From: Planctomycetota bacterium
Lineage (GTDB): Bacteria > Planctomycetota > Phycisphaerae > UBA1845 > Fen-1342
Direction of reading: 5' to 3'
NCBI GenBank assembly: GCA_030616465.1
Contig: JAUWXH010000021.1
Coordinates: forward strand, 1-10,859
Length of the DNA: 10,859 bases
Part shown: positions 7,876 to 10,859 of the stretch, piece by piece
Numbering within the stretch: position 1 is the stretch's first letter
How the letters are laid out: each line of letters starts with the position of its first letter
Notes under the pieces: model-generated
What the model was told of the DNA's origin: nothing
Databases searched by the model: none
The model's input: the letters and a program-made list of their open reading frames with translations, nothing else
Translations under genes and position numbers: made by a program

Positions 7876-8724
7876 CTACGAAGGCCACTCTCCCGTGAAC
7901 ACCTCCACGGCCGGGCCGGTCAGGAAGACGTGGTTCGATTGCTCGTCCCACGCGACCTCCAGCTCCCCGCCGGGGAGCTGGGCAGTGATAGCGCGCTCGG
8001 TCTTGCGGTTGAGCACGCCGGCGACACAAACGGCGCAGGCGCCGGTGCCGCAGGCCTGCGTGAGGCCGCTGCCGCGTTCCCAGGTGGCCATCTTGACGCG
8101 CTGGGCATCGACGACCTGGACGAAGTGCACGTTGATCCGCTCGGGGAACAGTGGGTGGCGTTCGAGCTGTGGGCCCCACTCCCGCAGCGGCACGCGCGCC
8201 AGAAGCTCGGTGAAGAACACCGCGTGCGGGTTGCCCATCGACACGCACGTGACGCTCAGGATCTTCTCGCGCAGCGGAATCGGCATCGCCACGATCTGCT
8301 CGCCGCCGAGCGCCACCGGGATGCGCTTCGGGTCTAGAATCGGCTCGCCCATATCGACGCGGACCGCGCTTACGTGTCCGTCATCGTCAAACGTTAGATC
8401 GAGCGATTTGACGCCGGCATCGGTCGCTACCCGCAGGGGGTTCGCGCGTGCCCAGCCGCGCTCGTGCGCCAGCTTGGCCGCGCAGCGGATCCCGTTGCCG
8501 CACATCTGCGCCCGCGAGCCGTCGGCGTTGTACATCTCCATGCGGACGTGCGTGTCGGCGTCCGGCGGCGGTCCGACCAGGATAAGCCCGTCGGCGCCGA
8601 CGCCGCGGTGGCGGTCGCTGATCGCCTTGGACAGCCGGGTCGGCTCAGCGACGCTTTGCTCGAACAGCCCGACGAGCACATAGTCGTTGCCGAGCCCGTG
8701 CATTTTCGTGAATCTCAGCGGCAT
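7876..8724 (-). CDS. dapF: Diaminopimelate epimerase
   Basis: This cytoplasmic enzyme converts LL-diaminopimelate to meso-diaminopimelate in the lysine pathway, supplying the peptidoglycan cross-linking residue. The 282-residue product is close to the 274 residues of Haemophilus influenzae DapF. It carries HGLGNDYVLV at 9-18 (substrate-binding Asn13), the first active-site cysteine Cys75 in MCGNGIRC, the GNPHAVF motif (164-170), Glu216-Arg217, and the second active-site cysteine Cys225 in TQACGTGACA. Both thiols of the two-base racemisation mechanism are therefore present and the gene looks intact. The start is the ATG at 8724, which has GGAGG eight bases upstream; the frame stays open to a TTG at 8820 but that adds a low-complexity stretch not found in the family. 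Other lysine genes are not adjacent, and the gene is separated from neighbours by 160 and 138 bases. Confidence 0.97.
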   Translation of the reverse strand: MPLRFTKMHGLGNDYVLVGLFEQSVAEPTRLSKAISDRHRGVGADGLILVGPPPDADTHVRMEMYNADGSRAQMCGNGIRCAAKLAHERGWARANPLRVATDAGVKSLDLTFDDDGHVSAVRVDMGEPILDPKRIPVALGGEQIVAMPIPLREKILSVTCVSMGNPHAVFFTELLARVPLREWGPQLERHPLFPERINVHFVQVVDAQRVKMATWERGSGLTQACGTGACAVCVAGVLNRKTERAITAQLPGGELEVAWDEQSNHVFLTGPAVEVFTGEWPS

Positions 8725-8732
8725 GAGCGCGG

Positions 8733-8737
8733 CCTCC
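8733..8737 (-). promoter_or_regulatory. Ribosome binding site that fixes the dapF start
   Basis: GGAGG on the minus strand eight bases before the ATG at 8724. It sets the start 32 codons inside the longest open frame. Confidence 0.75.
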
Positions 8738-8766
8738 GCTTCAGCCGTCCCCGGGCCACCGCCTGA

Positions 8767-8776
8767 TGCAATTGCA
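8767..8776. other. Perfect 10-bp palindrome upstream of dapF
   Basis: TGCAATTGCA is fully self-complementary and sits 43-52 bases before the dapF start, directly next to the hairpin at 8778-8799. It might be an operator half-site pair or part of the neighbouring repeat element; nothing in the sequence tells which. Confidence 0.3.
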
Positions 8777-8777
8777 G

Positions 8778-8799
8778 CGCCGGGCCTCCGAGCCCGGCG
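8778..8799. repeat. GC-rich hairpin, REP-like or terminator-like
   Basis: CGCCGGGC and GCCCGGCG form a perfect 8-bp stem around the 6-base loop CTCCGA. It lies 86 bases past the stop of the FecR-domain gene and 54 bases before dapF. In the direction of transcription it is followed by CTGCAATTGC, with no T-run, so intrinsic termination is uncertain. Short, perfect GC hairpins of this form are often dispersed intergenic repeats; only one copy was recognised in this window. Confidence 0.5.
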
Positions 8800-8804
8800 T
8801 GTTC

Positions 8805-8850
8805 CCGAAGAGGGCCCCAAAGCGTCGGACCGGGACGTCCGGCCCTTCGG
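8805..8850. repeat. Bulged inverted repeat downstream of the FecR-domain gene
   Basis: CCGAA-GA-GGGCC (8805-8816) pairs with GGCCCTTCGG (8841-8850), giving a 10-bp stem with a two-base bulge. The 24-base interior holds a smaller CGGAC/GTCCG repeat (8826-8841) that competes with one base of the outer stem. It starts 35 bases past the stop at 8885, a typical place for a terminator or an mRNA 3' end, but there is no T-run. Confidence 0.4.
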
Positions 8851-8884
8851 AGACGGCAGTCAGGAAGGACTTGGCACCCGACGG

Positions 8885-9949
8885 CTAGCGCCCGCCCTGA
8901 TCGTGCTTTCTCAACCAGCCTTCCAGGGCCGAGCGGCGGAACTTGTAGTGGCCGGGCTTGGCGAAGCCCTTTTGGGACAGCGCGCTGTTTTGCTCGATGA
9001 GCAGGTCGATCAACTGGTCGCCCCGGCCGGTGCCGAAGAAGCCCTCGGGACGCAGATTGGGGCGCTCGACCGCTTGCGGCGGCTGCAGTGGCGGCAACAA
9101 GTTGCGTGCCAACCGGGCGAAGTCGTTCCGGGCGGTGGTGTTGGACAGGTTGATGAGCACGGCCCGTCCTTCGCCCGGCCCGAGCACCCCCAGACCGTCC
9201 TGGCCGATGCGGTTGAAGGCAACCTCAATATCGCCCTGGCCGAGGATATCTGGGATAGGAGTATTCCGCAGAATCTGGGCCTGGTCCAGCCAGCGGCGCA
9301 TCGCCTGCGTCACCAGCTCTCCGGGCACCAGCCCGCGGCGCCGGCCGGTAGCCTTGTTGAGCGCGTCCACCAGCCCGTAGTCGAGCAGGAACACCTCGAA
9401 CCGGTCCGTGCCCCGCTCATACGCCAACCCGAAATTCCACGTCCCGCGCTTGGACAGCGTCGCCACCGGGCTGTCCACGGTGAAGTCGCTTTTGAGGCCG
9501 CCCTCGGCAACGCCGGCGCGGATCTTTCCATAACCCACGCCGATACGGACACGCTTGGTCTCCTTGGTCTTGTACGCCTCGCTGAGGTAGGTGAGGCCGA
9601 CGGCCTCGATCAGCAGGGCGGTATACGGCTCTTCCTGGCCGATCTGGAGCTTGATCGAGGAGCGTACGCCCGTGCTGATCTTCGTCCCCTGCGGGTACTC
9701 GTCGCCGACCTTGCACGGCTGCCACTCGCGCGAGTCCACCGGCGCGTGCTGGACGTCGCCGTGAACGTCGATGACCCGCGCCATCACCGGTTGTCGCTCG
9801 GCGGGTGCGGTTGTCGGTTGCTGCCCGGCCGGCGCAAGGGCGGGCTGCGGGGGGGCGGGGTCGTCCTGGGCCCAAGGCGGACCAGCAAAGCGGTGGATCA
9901 CAACGGCAATCAAGCCGTGGGTCCGACGGATGGATTGCAAACGGAGCAT
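8885..9949 (-). CDS. FecR-domain protein of unknown function, probably exported
   Basis: The 354-residue product has an N-terminal segment (1-28) that resembles a weak signal peptide: basic start, short core GLIAVVI, and WAQ before a Pro/Ala/Gln-rich linker (29-55). From 58 to about 200 it matches the FecR pattern: ARVIDVHGDVQ (57-67), WQPCKVGDEYPQGTKISTG (76-94), and GKIRAGVAEGGLKSDFTVDS with a degenerate VATLSKRGTWNFGLAYE (141-178). Classical FecR proteins pair with an ECF sigma factor and a TonB receptor; neither is nearby and no clear transmembrane helix is seen, so that role should not be assumed. Residues 210-354 are not recognised; the end (about 328-350) reads like the last part of an excisionase-type helix-turn-helix domain. 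The ATG at 9949 has GGGAG eight bases upstream. An in-frame GTG at 9997 lacks a ribosome site and would sit almost at the predicted transcript 5' end. Confidence 0.8.
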   Translation of the reverse strand: MLRLQSIRRTHGLIAVVIHRFAGPPWAQDDPAPPQPALAPAGQQPTTAPAERQPVMARVIDVHGDVQHAPVDSREWQPCKVGDEYPQGTKISTGVRSSIKLQIGQEEPYTALLIEAVGLTYLSEAYKTKETKRVRIGVGYGKIRAGVAEGGLKSDFTVDSPVATLSKRGTWNFGLAYERGTDRFEVFLLDYGLVDALNKATGRRRGLVPGELVTQAMRRWLDQAQILRNTPIPDILGQGDIEVAFNRIGQDGLGVLGPGEGRAVLINLSNTTARNDFARLARNLLPPLQPPQAVERPNLRPEGFFGTGRGDQLIDLLIEQNSALSQKGFAKPGHYKFRRSALEGWLRKHDQGGR

Positions 9950-9957
9950 GAGTCGTT

Positions 9958-9962
9958 CTCCC
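9958..9962 (-). promoter_or_regulatory. Ribosome binding site of the FecR-domain gene
   Basis: GGGAG on the minus strand eight bases before the ATG at 9949. It favours this start over the in-frame GTG at 9997. Confidence 0.7.
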
Positions 9963-10012
9963 ACATACGGGTTGGCTCGGGGGCCGACCGCGATCACACG
10001 GTCTCTACAATG

Positions 10013-10040
10013 ATTATCGGCTACGGCGGCGGGCGGTCAA
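10013..10040 (-). promoter_or_regulatory. Sigma70-type promoter for the FecR-domain gene
   Basis: On the minus strand TTGACC (10040-10035) and GATAAT (10018-10013) are separated by 16 bases; each hexamer matches the consensus at five of six positions. Transcription would begin near 10006, leaving a leader of about 57 bases before the ATG at 9949. It lies in the 116-base gap after the phosphatidyltransferase stop and is the best promoter match found between genes in this window. Confidence 0.6.
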
Positions 10041-10065
10041 CTTCTAACTCGTCCGGCGGCGCAGT

Positions 10066-10859
10066 TTAGCCGGTCAGCCAGCGGCGTAGCGGGTCGGCGT
10101 AGGGCTCCGGGGCCAGCAAAACCACCCAAAGCCACGGGGCCACAATGATGTAGGCGATGTTTAGCCCGGTGACCACGTCGTAAGGGATCGACCCGCGGGG
10201 ATGACGCCACGGTTGCAGCACCCCGAGCAGCCCGGCTTCCGGTCCGCGCCGCGGCGCGGGGCGGGAGTTGTCCAGGGCGGCCGCCGCCCGCCGGGCGTAG
10301 TCCAGCCGACGCAGGACGGTGAAGAAGCTCAGCAGCGCCAGTTGCCACAGCACCGCCGCCACGTGACCGCTGACACAGCCGATGAGGACGGCGGCGAAGC
10401 GCTCACCGCGCAGCCAGTATCCCACGGAGCAGTCTTCGATGGTCGCCTCGGCGCGTGCTTTGACGTAGCTGATGAGGAAGGCGTTGCAGAGGGCCAGCAC
10501 GGCCAGCAGTTGACAGGTGAGGTTGCCGGTCTGCGTGAAGCACCACGCGCAGCCCACGAAGATGGCCATGTCGCTGAAGCGATCGACCGACGAGTCGAGG
10601 ATGCCCCCGAAGCGTGTGCGCAAGTTCCCCAGGCGGGCCACCGCCCCGTCGAGCATGTCGAAGGCGCCTGCCAGGACGAGGAACCCGCCCGCCAGCAGCG
10701 GCCACCACCCTACCGGCCCGAACCCGGTGTAGAAGTATGGGACCTGCTGAAAGGCCCCACGCGCCAGGCAATACCCCGCCCCGCACGTGGCTACGAAGCC
10801 CAGCAGTGTGAGGCGGTTCGGCGTAACGCCGACGCGAACCAGCGCGCGGGCAATCGCAT
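10066..10859 (-). CDS. CDP-alcohol phosphatidyltransferase family protein (5' end outside window)
   Basis: An integral inner-membrane enzyme that moves a phosphatidyl group from CDP-diacylglycerol to an alcohol, releasing CMP. The frame is open to the window edge, with 263 residues visible; translated from the edge it begins AIARALVRVGVTPNRLTLLG, the usual start of this family, so only a few residues are missing. The catalytic signature D-x2-D-G-x2-A-R-x8-G-x3-D-x3-D is complete at visible residues 67-92 (Asp67, Asp70, Gly71, Arg75, Gly84, Asp88, Asp92), as is SYVKARAE (130-137) followed by GYWLRGER. About six membrane segments are expected, with an Arg/Pro-rich loop (184-224) before the last. 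The residue after the final Asp is Arg, as in inositol-phosphate-type members, rather than the Lys usual in PgsA, but this is too little to name the acceptor alcohol. An internal ATG at 10656 lies inside the catalytic motif and cannot be the start. Confidence 0.93.
   Translation of the reverse strand, partial: AIARALVRVGVTPNRLTLLGFVATCGAGYCLARGAFQQVPYFYTGFGPVGWWPLLAGGFLVLAGAFDMLDGAVARLGNLRTRFGGILDSSVDRFSDMAIFVGCAWCFTQTGNLTCQLLAVLALCNAFLISYVKARAEATIEDCSVGYWLRGERFAAVLIGCVSGHVAAVLWQLALLSFFTVLRRLDYARRAAAALDNSRPAPRRGPEAGLLGVLQPWRHPRGSIPYDVVTGLNIAYIIVAPWLWVVLLAPEPYADPLRRWLTG

Noticed and set aside
7835..8683. 282-codon plus-strand frame opposite dapF
   Set aside because: dapF on the minus strand has both catalytic cysteine motifs; the antisense product is Ser/Arg/Thr-rich with no family resemblance.
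8725..8820. N-terminal extension of dapF to the TTG at 8820
   Set aside because: It would add 32 low-complexity residues, overlap the two hairpins, and bypass the good GGAGG site in front of the ATG at 8724.
9950..9997. Start of the FecR-domain gene at the GTG at 9997
   Set aside because: No ribosome site, and only about nine bases from the predicted transcript start; the ATG at 9949 has GGGAG at ideal spacing.
8687..10069. 460-codon open frame on the plus strand opposite the FecR-domain gene and the start of dapF
   Set aside because: It is exactly antisense to a gene with a recognisable domain, promoter and ribosome site, and its translation (Arg/Gly/Val/Leu-rich, no recognisable motif) is typical of antisense frames in GC-rich DNA.
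10857..10859. ATG at the very right edge of the window on the minus strand
   Set aside because: It is out of frame with the phosphatidyltransferase, whose frame stays open across the edge.
1..10859. CRISPR arrays, tRNA or rRNA genes, insertion sequences, prophage or attachment sites
   Set aside because: No regularly spaced repeats, no tRNA-like folds, no transposase or integrase frames and no flanking direct repeats were recognised by eye.

Overview
The window is GC-rich and densely coded. All seven genes I can support lie on the minus strand, so they read from right to left. The mix of a secreted FG-GAP/VCBS repeat lipoprotein, a FecR-domain protein without a sigma-factor partner, an RND pump with an enlarged periplasmic loop, a heptosyltransferase-family enzyme and DapF indicates a Gram-negative-type (diderm) bacterium. 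Composition and style would suit Planctomycetes/Phycisphaerae or a neighbouring phylum. That placement is an inference; no rRNA or marker gene is present to confirm it.

Layout in transcription order: (1) 10859-10066, a CDP-alcohol phosphatidyltransferase cut by the window edge, lacking only its first residues. (2) 9949-8885, a FecR-domain protein of unknown role with a clear sigma70-type promoter in front of it. (3) A 160-bp gap carrying two GC-rich hairpins and a 10-bp palindrome. (4) 8724-7876, dapF, diaminopimelate epimerase. (5) A 138-bp gap with a weak promoter candidate. (6) 7737-6448, an RND periplasmic adaptor, followed with a 4-base GTGA overlap by (7) 6451-3080, the HAE1-type RND permease. 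Together these form a two-gene efflux operon with no outer-membrane channel in view. (8) 3053-1836, a glycosyltransferase family 9 (heptosyltransferase-like) gene, 26 bases after the permease. (9) A 198-bp gap with one small hairpin. (10) 1637-48, a lipoprotein with seven FG-GAP/VCBS calcium-binding repeats, predicted to fold as a beta-propeller. The last 47 bases (1-47) hold no gene.

The genes share an envelope theme (phospholipid headgroup, peptidoglycan precursor, LPS-type sugar transfer, efflux, surface lipoprotein), but only the adaptor/permease pair is demonstrably a functional unit. I do not see a new defence, mobile or biosynthetic system here. The points most worth a second look are the altered proton-relay residues and extra periplasmic segment of the RND permease, the excisionase-like C-terminal tail on the FecR-domain protein, and the tandem hairpins between that gene and dapF. 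No tRNA, rRNA, CRISPR array, insertion sequence or origin was seen, and no stretch over 300 bases lacks a gene.
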